Positions 1-6,217 of a stretch of DNA of 7,822 nucleotides are shown here, one piece after another. The position numbers were made by a program, and so were the translations under genes. The notes under the pieces are model-generated. The model was not told the DNA's origin, did not search any database, and saw nothing but the letters and a program-made list of their open reading frames with translations. How positions within the stretch are numbered: position 1 is the stretch's first letter; each line of letters starts with the position of its first letter. Source of the stretch: Clostridiales bacterium (GTDB taxonomy: Bacteria > Bacillota > Clostridia > Christensenellales > Aristaeellaceae); the NCBI GenBank assembly GCA_012512355.1, contig JAAZEI010000361.1, positions 1 through 7,822 of the forward strand, written 5' to 3'.

Positions 1-618
1 CCCTCCGCCAAGTCCCACGTTGCTTCGAAAATCAGTGGGTGAATAGCGCAGCATGCCTGCAATAATATTTTTTCCCAGCACATAGACACGCAAATCTTTG
101 CCAGGCTCATCACAAAGCTTTTGCACGACGATGCGATCAGGATATATTTTTGAAATAGCCTGACGAAACTCACTGTCATCCTTTGCCAGATAGACTCCAC
201 GTCCGCCGCAGCCATGCGCAGACTTAACCACCACGGGGTAGGCAAAGGGACTGATAAAAGCATTCTGTTCAAGAAATGCTGTATCAACCATGGGGAGAGC
301 ATCTGCAAACATAGAATATGTTTTTTGTTTATCATTGCAGATGTCCGCAGTTCTCGCATCGTTGAAACAGGGGATGCCCATGGCTTCCAGATGGGTAGAA
401 AGAAGCGGGTGCTGCGCCCTCATCACCGCAAAGTCAATTTTTTCTTCTGTTAAGCCCTGATTGATAAATGCCTTCCCGCTGCAAAATCCGTAGGAAATCT
501 CCTGTGCTGTGACAACTTTGAGGGTAATAGCTTCCGCTTTGGCAGCACCTATCCAGCGATCGATAAAAAATTGATTTCTTTTGATGTTGTCCGCATCATA
601 TATCAGCCATCCTATCAA
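1..618 (-). CDS. RimK/LysX-like ATP-grasp ligase, 3' end cut by window edge
   Basis: Reading the minus strand from a TTG at 618-616 gives 206 uninterrupted codons to the window edge. The product begins MIGWLIYDADNIKRNQ, a typical start for RimK-like ligases. The TTG is preferred because GGAGG (630-626) lies 7 nt upstream, the frame has no suitable ATG there, and the TTG overlaps the upstream stop in TTGA. Residues 1-85 look like a pre-ATP-grasp domain. The ATP-grasp fold follows, with YPVVVK (K132), a glycine-rich loop HGCGGRG (135-141), KDLRVYV (174-180) and DFRSN (196-200) followed by a glycine run. The metal-binding D/E/N residues expected near the C-terminus lie outside the window. Such enzymes join a carboxylate, activated as an acyl phosphate, to an amine, often an amino acid. 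The substrate here is unknown. It is a distant paralogue of the gene just upstream. The family is secure; a specific role is not. Confidence 0.88.
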   Translation of the reverse strand, partial: MIGWLIYDADNIKRNQFFIDRWIGAAKAEAITLKVVTAQEISYGFCSGKAFINQGLTEEKIDFAVMRAQHPLLSTHLEAMGIPCFNDARTADICNDKQKTYSMFADALPMVDTAFLEQNAFISPFAYPVVVKSAHGCGGRGVYLAKDDSEFRQAISKIYPDRIVVQKLCDEPGKDLRVYVLGKNIIAGMLRYSPTDFRSNVGLGGG

Positions 619-1493
619 TTGAGCGCCTCCACCATCAGTCTGGCGATGAAGTCAGCGGGGTTTTTGCCCGTTATCTCAGACAGTGCTTTAAAATGCGCAT
701 TGGAGTTCACTTCGCATAAAAGAGGACCTTCTTCTGAAAAAAGCAAATCTACTCCGGCGAAATCCATGGATAACAATTGGCAAGCCCGAAGTGCCAGAGC
801 TTCTTCCTGAGAAGTGACAAAGTGTTTGCTGGCGCTCCCTCCTCTGGCAATATTTGCTCTGAAGTCGCCGGCATGATTCTCTCTTCGTATAGCAGCCACA
901 ACCTCACCTCCTACAACATATATACGCAGATCTCGACCGGCACTCTGTTTGACAAAGCGCTGAAAAAGCATAGGCTCACCGGCAAACTCATTGAGGATCA
1001 CTATAGCTTCCTGTAGGTTCTGAGGTAAAAAGACCTGATTTCCAAAAGAGCCGCGACCTGTTTTTATCACAAAAGGGAAGCCCAGTGAGTCTGCTGCATC
1101 CTCTAAAAAACGCAAGTTGGTAAAGCCGACATTGCGGTAGGTAGAAGGGCAGATGAGCGTTGCGGGCAGCGGCAAACCGCTGTCTTTGAGGGCGATATAT
1201 GTCAATGTTTTATCATCACAGAGGTGGATAGCACGTGAGGAGTTAAATAAGCGAAGCCCGTTTTTTTCCAGAAGCTGTGCCAGCTGGATATCTTTATCCC
1301 AAAACAGCGCGGCTTCAGGAAGGTCTCCATAACTGTTCGGTTTTAAAAAATCAGCATTGCTGCGCACGATAAATTTGAGCCCGTTTGACTCACCGGCTTG
1401 TATCAATGAGTTCTTTAGCTCTTGTGTTCCCGAAGAATTCCAGAAGGCATTTTCGATCAATAAAGCTGTTTTCAATGGTTTGTTTGTCTCCAT
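615..1493 (-). CDS. RimK/LysX-like ATP-grasp ligase
   Basis: The 292-residue product is a full-length ATP-grasp ligase of the RimK/LysX type. An N-terminal pre-ATP-grasp domain (to about residue 90) leads into the ATP-grasp core. Visible marks are FVIK (K144), the nucleotide-binding loop GRGSFGNQV (146-154), GRDLRIYVVG (186-195), GDFRANIARGG (209-219) and the metal-binding set D249, E261, N263 and N265. The NIARGG segment and GSFG loop resemble LysX more than classical RimK. The expected chemistry is ATP-dependent amide bond formation; the acceptor is unknown. The ATG at 1493 directly follows an in-frame TAA but has no good ribosome binding site. A TTG at 1475 (product beginning MKTALLIENAFW) has GGAGA 11 nt upstream and may be the true start. 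It is first of two coupled ligase genes and divergent from the mgtC-like gene. I see no LysW-like carrier protein in the window. Confidence 0.92.
   Translation of the reverse strand: METNKPLKTALLIENAFWNSSGTQELKNSLIQAGESNGLKFIVRSNADFLKPNSYGDLPEAALFWDKDIQLAQLLEKNGLRLFNSSRAIHLCDDKTLTYIALKDSGLPLPATLICPSTYRNVGFTNLRFLEDAADSLGFPFVIKTGRGSFGNQVFLPQNLQEAIVILNEFAGEPMLFQRFVKQSAGRDLRIYVVGGEVVAAIRRENHAGDFRANIARGGSASKHFVTSQEEALALRACQLLSMDFAGVDLLFSEEGPLLCEVNSNAHFKALSEITGKNPADFIARLMVEALN
616..630 (-). promoter_or_regulatory. Ribosome binding site and TTG start overlapping the upstream stop
   Basis: On the minus strand GGAGG (630-626) sits inside the last codons of the upstream ligase gene. It is followed after 7 nt by TTG (618-616), which shares TTGA with the upstream TGA (617-615). 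This decides the otherwise hidden start of the second ligase and predicts termination-reinitiation coupling between the two. Confidence 0.8.
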
Positions 1494-1509
1494 TTATAGC
1501 ATGATTTTC

Positions 1510-1538
1510 TTGCAATGCGGTTAGCCATGTGCTATGAT
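1510..1538 (+). promoter_or_regulatory. Sigma-A-type promoter of the mgtC-like gene with extended -10
   Basis: A -35-like TTGCAA (1510-1515, 4/6 to consensus) is followed by a 17-nt spacer and TATGAT (1533-1538, 5/6). A TG one base before the -10 (1530-1531) makes it an extended -10. Transcription would start near 1545, giving a leader of about 20 nt that carries the AAGGG ribosome binding site at 1552-1556 before the ATG at 1566. The match is good but comes from pattern reading only. Confidence 0.65.
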
Positions 1539-1565
1539 TGTCAAAATTCTGAAGGGTGATGAAAT

Positions 1566-2297
1566 ATGGAGTTTCTCGACTCGATTGATTTTCTGGCTTT
1601 TAAACCCATTAACAATCTGGAGCTTTTGCTTCGAATTGTTTTTGCCATTCTTGTGGGTACCGTCATTGGCATTGAACGCGAGTATAAGAGCCGGCCTGCC
1701 GGCCTTCGTACCCACGTTCTGGTTTGTCTGGGTTCATGTTCTATCGCCCTTCTTGAAAGCGTCTTGATCCAGGCGAGTTTTTCAGCAGCCGCCTCCGGCG
1801 TTGACATTGGGTATACATTTACTCGTATGTCAGCTCAAGTAATCAGCGGTATCGGCTTTCTTGGAGCGGGCACCATTTTTACTGCACAAAAGAAGGTGGC
1901 AGGTCTCACGACGGCTGCAAGCTTGTGGAATGTGGCTTGCCTTGGTCTGATGATTGGTTTTGGCTATTACTGGATGGGCCTCATTGTGGCCTTGCTCGTG
2001 ATCCTGGTCTTGATGCTGATGGGGCGTATGATTCATATCAATGCCATCAAGCATGTTGAAGTGAAGTTTGTCAACAGGGCTGAGACCATCAAATTTATAA
2101 ACGAGTATTTTGCGGCAATCGGCGTGCTGATTCTTGATATTGACTTTCACATCGAAGTCTTTAAATCCGAAGATACCAGAAACTTATACACCAACATTTA
2201 TACACTCCACCTGCCAGGCAATATTAACTATACTGATATCGTGACCGCATTATCTGAAAACCCTTATGTACATACTGTCAGAACTCGAAGCGCGTAA
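1566..2297 (+). CDS. MgtC/SapB family inner-membrane protein
   Basis: The 243-residue protein has the MgtC/SapB signature. It includes GTVIGIERE (31-39), R43-AGLRTH (45-50), QVISGIGFLGAG (91-102), GLTTAA (113-118) and W121. About five hydrophobic segments fall near residues 19-37, 49-69, 87-105, 111-133 and 134-153. A soluble C-terminal domain (about 163-240) resembles the ACT-like domain of longer MgtC homologues. Family members sit in the cytoplasmic membrane. Salmonella and Mycobacterium MgtC support growth in low Mg2+ and inside macrophages, and Salmonella MgtC acts on the F-type ATP synthase. Many non-pathogen homologues have no known role, so no virulence function is implied. The ATG at 1566 has AAGGG 9 nt upstream, a promoter just before that, and a terminator after the stop, so the gene is probably monocistronic. 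I see no Mg2+ riboswitch-sized leader. Confidence 0.93.
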   Translation: MEFLDSIDFLAFKPINNLELLLRIVFAILVGTVIGIEREYKSRPAGLRTHVLVCLGSCSIALLESVLIQASFSAAASGVDIGYTFTRMSAQVISGIGFLGAGTIFTAQKKVAGLTTAASLWNVACLGLMIGFGYYWMGLIVALLVILVLMLMGRMIHINAIKHVEVKFVNRAETIKFINEYFAAIGVLILDIDFHIEVFKSEDTRNLYTNIYTLHLPGNINYTDIVTALSENPYVHTVRTRSA

Positions 2298-2313
2298 AAC
2301 CGAAAATTTGTAT

Positions 2314-2355
2314 AGAAGAAGCTGTGCTGACAAAAGCATGGCTTCTTCTTGTTTT
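2314..2355 (+). terminator. Rho-independent terminator of the mgtC-like gene, possibly bidirectional
   Basis: AGAAGAAGC (2314-2322) pairs perfectly with GCTTCTTCT (2341-2349). The stem extends inward with TGTGC (2323-2327) against GCATG (2336-2340), including two G-U pairs. This makes about 14 bp around an 8-nt loop, followed on the plus strand by TGTTTT (2350-2355). It fills the 61-nt gap between two converging genes. On the minus strand the tail is poorer in T, but the hairpin could also stop transcripts of the nucleoside kinase operon. Confidence 0.85.
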
Positions 2356-2358
2356 AAT

Positions 2359-4023
2359 CTATTCCATCGGGTCCTGAGGGAGATACAAGGTGTTGCCGCC
2401 AATGAATTCCCGCAGTATGCTAAGCGGTGGGATTTCATTGATTAAAGATGGGTCAATGGGCAGCATGTAGTTGAGGATTTTTAGGATGCGGTTGCATTTG
2501 ACATAATTGGGATCGTCTTTTGGTACCTTTCTGAGCATATCGTAAGCGATTGCGCGAAAGACAGGTAGTTCATAGTGAAGGGCGGAGTTGAATACAATAT
2601 CTGCCTCTTCCTGAAAAGGGAATATCCAATTTTCTTCGCCTCGCCGCACGCTGTCCCACATTGCCAGCGTAGCAGAAGGCTGGGTACCGCGAAATTGGCT
2701 ATCGCGAACAATACGGCGCAAAAGACGAGCGTCCGTTGTGCGGATTCGGTTGTGTTTGTCGAGGTTGATACTGGTCAATTGGCTGATATAAACCAGACAA
2801 ATCAGCTTCCTGTCAAAATTGTCGTGCAAAGCCGGGTTGAGTCCGTGAATACCTTCTATGATAAGTGGCTGATCAGGCGCTATGCTCATGGGGACCAATT
2901 CTATTTCGCGTTTTTTATGATGAAAGTTAAATCGGGGCATCATAGCAGTTTGACCATTGAGCAGCAAACCCAGGCAAGTTTGGAAATAATCAACATCAAG
3001 GGCTGACAGTGCTTCCAAATCAGGCTGTCCATTGGTCTCCAAGGGGAGGATATCCCGGTCTATATAAAAATCATCCAGCGAAATGATGATAGGGTTCAGA
3101 CCGCTCACCCGCAATTGGATCGCGAGTCTATTGGCAAAAGTAGTTTTTCCACTGGAGGATGGTCCTGCAATAAAGATAGCACGTGCGTTGCGATTGAAGA
3201 TATCCTGCGCTATATCAGACAGGGAGTTATTATGCAATGCTTCGTTGACCCTGATAAAATCTCGCATCCCGCCTGAGGCTGTCAGAGCGTTTAGCTCAGC
3301 GACAGTGGAACAATTGAGTTCTTTGCACCAATAGTTGGATTGGCGGTGGGTCGCCATATGTTTGGGCAAGCTGATATATTCAGCAGGCAGATTTGGGTTT
3401 TGGGCGCTGGGCATCAAGGCCACAAGGCCGGGGGCGTGCAGACGCATATCAAATACGCTCGTATATCCTGTGCTTGGAAGCATGGCGCCATAAAAATACT
3501 CATACAGTCCGTCAAGTTCATAGATGGTAAAATAATCATAGGGACGATAAGACAAGAGATTTGCCTTATCAAAATCACCCTTATTTCGGAAGTATTCAAT
3601 AGCCTTTTCTCTTGACCATTTATGACGGTGAAATGAGAGGTCGCTTGAAATGATATATCGCATTTCTTGCTCAATGGCGGCCAAATCCGCCAGCTGAAGC
3701 CTCATTTGCTCAAATTCTACATAGATGCCCGGGCCTATGGAGTGCTGAATAATAATCTGGATGTCAGGGAACAATCTGTTGACCGCCAAAAGAAAAACAA
3801 ACCGCAGGGATCGCTCATAGATGCGGCGGCCTTCTTCTTGCGCATAGGTAATGGGCTGCAGTACGGTATCTTTGCTGATCATGCTGCATAATTCCAATAC
3901 TCTGCCGCCTTCAAAGGCGCCGAGGCAGATTTCTTGTCTCTCCGGAATGAGCTCCTGAAAAACTTCAAGGACTGTCACAGGCTGCGGAAAAACTCCATTT
4001 CGGTTTTCTACCCATATTTTCAA
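2359..4023 (-). CDS. Nucleoside kinase (uridine kinase-like) with TGS/ThrRS-like N-terminal domains
   Basis: The 554-residue protein combines two modules. Residues 1-60 resemble a TGS domain. Residues about 65-230 resemble the second N-terminal (editing-type) domain of threonyl-tRNA synthetase, including VNRLFPD and the GPGIYVEF segment. The C-terminal half is a P-loop kinase of the uridine kinase/phosphoribulokinase type. It has Walker A GPSSSGKT (287-294), SLDDFY (315-320) with the likely catalytic Asp, EGIHGLN (390-396) and an RRIVRD lid-type segment (435-440). It should phosphorylate a nucleoside, probably uridine or cytidine, to the 5'-monophosphate in the cytoplasm. A longer frame begins with GTG at 4065 but lacks a ribosome binding site. 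The TTG at 4023 has GAGGG 8 nt upstream, overlaps the preceding TGA in TTGA, and gives MKIWVENRNG, the natural beginning of the TGS domain. It is the last gene of the cluster. Exact substrate is uncertain. Confidence 0.92.
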   Translation of the reverse strand: MKIWVENRNGVFPQPVTVLEVFQELIPERQEICLGAFEGGRVLELCSMISKDTVLQPITYAQEEGRRIYERSLRFVFLLAVNRLFPDIQIIIQHSIGPGIYVEFEQMRLQLADLAAIEQEMRYIISSDLSFHRHKWSREKAIEYFRNKGDFDKANLLSYRPYDYFTIYELDGLYEYFYGAMLPSTGYTSVFDMRLHAPGLVALMPSAQNPNLPAEYISLPKHMATHRQSNYWCKELNCSTVAELNALTASGGMRDFIRVNEALHNNSLSDIAQDIFNRNARAIFIAGPSSSGKTTFANRLAIQLRVSGLNPIIISLDDFYIDRDILPLETNGQPDLEALSALDVDYFQTCLGLLLNGQTAMMPRFNFHHKKREIELVPMSIAPDQPLIIEGIHGLNPALHDNFDRKLICLVYISQLTSINLDKHNRIRTTDARLLRRIVRDSQFRGTQPSATLAMWDSVRRGEENWIFPFQEEADIVFNSALHYELPVFRAIAYDMLRKVPKDDPNYVKCNRILKILNYMLPIDPSLINEIPPLSILREFIGGNTLYLPQDPME

Positions 4024-4958
4024 AGTGACTTCCCTCTTTTCTGCACTGTAGCTTTTTGCTGCCACTGCAAATGCTTGGTCGTAACATAAGCAGGGTTTTG
4101 TTCATCAGATAAATATACCCGCCGTTTGGCTATCAATTGCTCTTCATTGTCATTAAAGGTTACTTGCGCATACATCAAGCCATGGTCAGGGCAGTCTGCC
4201 AGTGCGGTTTTAATGCCTCTATGAATGACATATCCTTCATGCGCATGCCCTTTTTTGCCGCATACAGGGCAGGGGATGAGTTTTCCAAAGCTGCTTGAAA
4301 AGTATCCCCGCTCGCTCTTGACGGCCTTTTCCTCGCTTGCCTCGCGTTTGCCGTTTCTGGTTTTTCCAAGCTGGCGCGCGGTTTCAGGATGATTGAGGGC
4401 AGCCCTGGCATCGGGAAATTGCTGAAATACCAGCGCGGTATAATAGGCATCATCCACTGCGTTATGAAAGGGGTGTTCATCTGTCACGGGAATGCCATAA
4501 AAATTCAGCGCAGCGGACAAGCCTTTGCGGTCTTTCCCATCTTTATTAACGGCACAATAAAGTTTCTGCAAATCATAAAATTTCGGCAGTTCTTTTTTGG
4601 TTTTAAAAAAGTCCAAATTCTGCTGAAATACCGAAATATCATCGCTGCCCCAGGTAAGAAGAACGGCATCCTCTCCGCACCAGTCAATAAATTGATCCAG
4701 CACTGGCGCAAAGCGAGGGGCATCGGAGAGATCTTCCTGTGTAATACCGGTGATGCGCCTGATGCGGGGGTGCAGTTTCAGATAGTGTTCAGGTGCAATC
4801 AACCGGCTAAACGAGCCTTTCATTCGACGCTGTTCATCCAGTTTTACTGCCCCTATCTGAATCATTTCAAACATCAGTCTGTCGCCGACTCTTCGAAAGA
4901 TGCTGCTTTGATGGCTGAGAGGCTGGTTCCATTCTAAATCAATGATAATATATTGCAC
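4020..4958 (-). CDS. DEDDh-type 3'-5' exonuclease with C-terminal zinc-ribbon-like tail
   Basis: Residues 1-180 form an RNase T/DNA polymerase III epsilon-like exonuclease domain. Motif I is IIDLEW (D7, E9), motif II lies in WGSDDISVF (D106 or D107), and motif III is HNAVDDA (H165, D170), so all four metal-binding acids and the general-base His are present. It should remove nucleotides from the 3' end of RNA or DNA; the substrate cannot be told from sequence. A basic linker (about 195-220) leads to CPVC (C230, C233) and CPDH (C256, H259), spaced like a zinc ribbon and possibly used for nucleic-acid binding. The start is GTG at 4958 with AGGAG (4975-4971) 12 nt upstream, a slightly long spacing. 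It follows the flavoprotein gene by 20 nt and overlaps the nucleoside kinase start by 4 nt. It resembles the KapD-like sporulation-inhibitor exonucleases only in its catalytic domain. Confidence 0.9.
   Translation of the reverse strand: MQYIIIDLEWNQPLSHQSSIFRRVGDRLMFEMIQIGAVKLDEQRRMKGSFSRLIAPEHYLKLHPRIRRITGITQEDLSDAPRFAPVLDQFIDWCGEDAVLLTWGSDDISVFQQNLDFFKTKKELPKFYDLQKLYCAVNKDGKDRKGLSAALNFYGIPVTDEHPFHNAVDDAYYTALVFQQFPDARAALNHPETARQLGKTRNGKREASEEKAVKSERGYFSSSFGKLIPCPVCGKKGHAHEGYVIHRGIKTALADCPDHGLMYAQVTFNDNEEQLIAKRRVYLSDEQNPAYVTTKHLQWQQKATVQKRGKSL
4021..4036 (-). promoter_or_regulatory. Ribosome binding site and TTG start of the nucleoside kinase
   Basis: GAGGG (4036-4032, minus strand) lies 8 nt before TTG (4023-4021), which overlaps the exonuclease stop TGA (4022-4020). 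The arrangement matches the junction of the two ATP-grasp genes. It supports the 554-residue start over the longer GTG-initiated frame. Confidence 0.7.
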
Positions 4959-4978
4959 GTAAATAAGAGTCTCCTGTT

Positions 4979-6217
4979 TTATAGTTGCGCTGCAGAGTAT
5001 CCGGCCAGCGCGCCGGTTGAAAAGGCGATTTGCAGATTGAATCCCCCCGTATATCCATCAACATCCAAAATTTCTCCGGCAAAATAAAGGCCAGGTGCTA
5101 TTTTTGACTGCATGGTGGAAGGGTCGACATCTTTTAAGTCGATTCCTCCTCGAGTAATCACGGCTTCTGCGATGGGGCGGGCACGCGATAATTTTATTGG
5201 AATATTCTTTAAGGACTGGCAAATTTGCATACGCTGACTGGCATTGAGCTGACTTGATTGAACGCCCATATCCACTGGGCATATAGCGGGAAAAGCAGCT
5301 GCCAATGAGCTGGGCATGAGCTGTGAGAGCAGGCTGTGGACCTGTTTTCTCCCGCCTTCCTGCAGCATGGTTTTCAATCTCTCATCGAGCTGTGCTAATG
5401 ATACTGCAGGCTTCAGATCGATGCTGCAGGTAATTTTATCCACATCAAGCCCTGCCAAATGGCTGCTCATGCTAAGAACCAAAGGACCCGTGATACCAAA
5501 ATGTGTAAAAAGCATCTCTCCCTGCTGCGAAAATAGTGTTTTTTTCTTGATTCTCGCTTCCAGAGTGACGTTCTTAAGTGTTAATCCCTGCAATGGTCTA
5601 GACCAGCTGTCGCTGGTTTCATAAGGTACCAGAGAACCTGCGCAGTCGGTCACCCGATGTCCCAGAAGTCTGGCAAACTCATATCCGTCCCCGGTGGAGC
5701 CGGTCGAGGCATAACTCAACCCGCCTGTAGCGATGACAACACTGTCGGCTGACAGACTGCTGCCATCACTGAGCAGAACATTAAACCGACCATCGGAGAC
5801 TTGCTGAACTTCCTCAACCTTTGTATGCAAGAGAATATTTGCTTCTTGAATTCCATTTTCCAGTGCACGGATGACGTCAGATGATTTTTGCGTGACCGGA
5901 AAAACACGCTGCCCTCTCTCGACCAAGGTATCGCAGCCCAGTTCACGCAGTATATCTCTTAGCCCCTGGGAAGACAAAAAGTCCATTGCGGAATATAAAA
6001 ACCTCGGGTTTCGGGTGATATTATTCATAAACTCATCACCTTGAACGTCATTGGTGACATTGCAGCGCCCTTTTCCGGTGATATAGAGTTTTTTCCCCAG
6101 CTTTTGGTTGTGCTCCAGCAGCTGCACCTGCGCACCCTGACGCAATGCAAATAAGGCGGCCATCATCCCCGAGGGACCGCCGCCTATGATGATAATTTCC
6201 TTAAACTTTCTGGGCAT
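4979..6217 (-). CDS. BaiN/HI0933-family NAD(P)/FAD-dependent oxidoreductase
   Basis: The 412-residue flavoprotein starts MPRKFKEIIIIGGGPSG, with the FAD dinucleotide-binding loop at 12-17 and the ribose-binding acid E35. Family-specific marks follow: GKGRCNVTN (48-56), ATGGLSY (163-169), MLFTHFGITGP (235-245), AEAVITRGGI (350-359) and the C-terminal block GLYFAGEILDVDGYTGG (376-392) plus FNLQIAF. The family is called HI0933-like or BaiN/RdsA. One Clostridium scindens member was linked to bile-acid dehydro-intermediate reduction, but most members have no proven substrate, so a bile-acid role should not be assumed. A longer frame reaches 6301, but its extra 28 residues are the shadow of the upstream gene. 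The ATG at 6217 matches the usual family N-terminus. I see no clear ribosome binding site there, and the 17-nt overlap with the regulator gene suggests translational coupling. Confidence 0.92.
   Translation of the reverse strand: MPRKFKEIIIIGGGPSGMMAALFALRQGAQVQLLEHNQKLGKKLYITGKGRCNVTNDVQGDEFMNNITRNPRFLYSAMDFLSSQGLRDILRELGCDTLVERGQRVFPVTQKSSDVIRALENGIQEANILLHTKVEEVQQVSDGRFNVLLSDGSSLSADSVVIATGGLSYASTGSTGDGYEFARLLGHRVTDCAGSLVPYETSDSWSRPLQGLTLKNVTLEARIKKKTLFSQQGEMLFTHFGITGPLVLSMSSHLAGLDVDKITCSIDLKPAVSLAQLDERLKTMLQEGGRKQVHSLLSQLMPSSLAAAFPAICPVDMGVQSSQLNASQRMQICQSLKNIPIKLSRARPIAEAVITRGGIDLKDVDPSTMQSKIAPGLYFAGEILDVDGYTGGFNLQIAFSTGALAGYSAAQL

Noticed and set aside
214..453. Plus-strand open frame of 79 codons near the left edge
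   Set aside because: It is the shadow of the TTG-initiated ATP-grasp gene on the minus strand.
1690..1706. GC-rich repeated palindrome (GCCGGC twice) that looked like an operator or hairpin
   Set aside because: It encodes the conserved RPAGLR segment of the MgtC family, so protein conservation and codon choice explain it.
2575..3006. Plus-strand open frame of 143 codons inside the nucleoside kinase
   Set aside because: It is antisense to the P-loop kinase half, which has clear motifs; the frame has no recognisable protein and no promoter or ribosome binding site that I can see.
4389..4937. Plus-strand open frame of 182 codons
   Set aside because: It is antisense to the exonuclease catalytic domain, shows no family signature, and the minus-strand frame has all DEDDh motifs.
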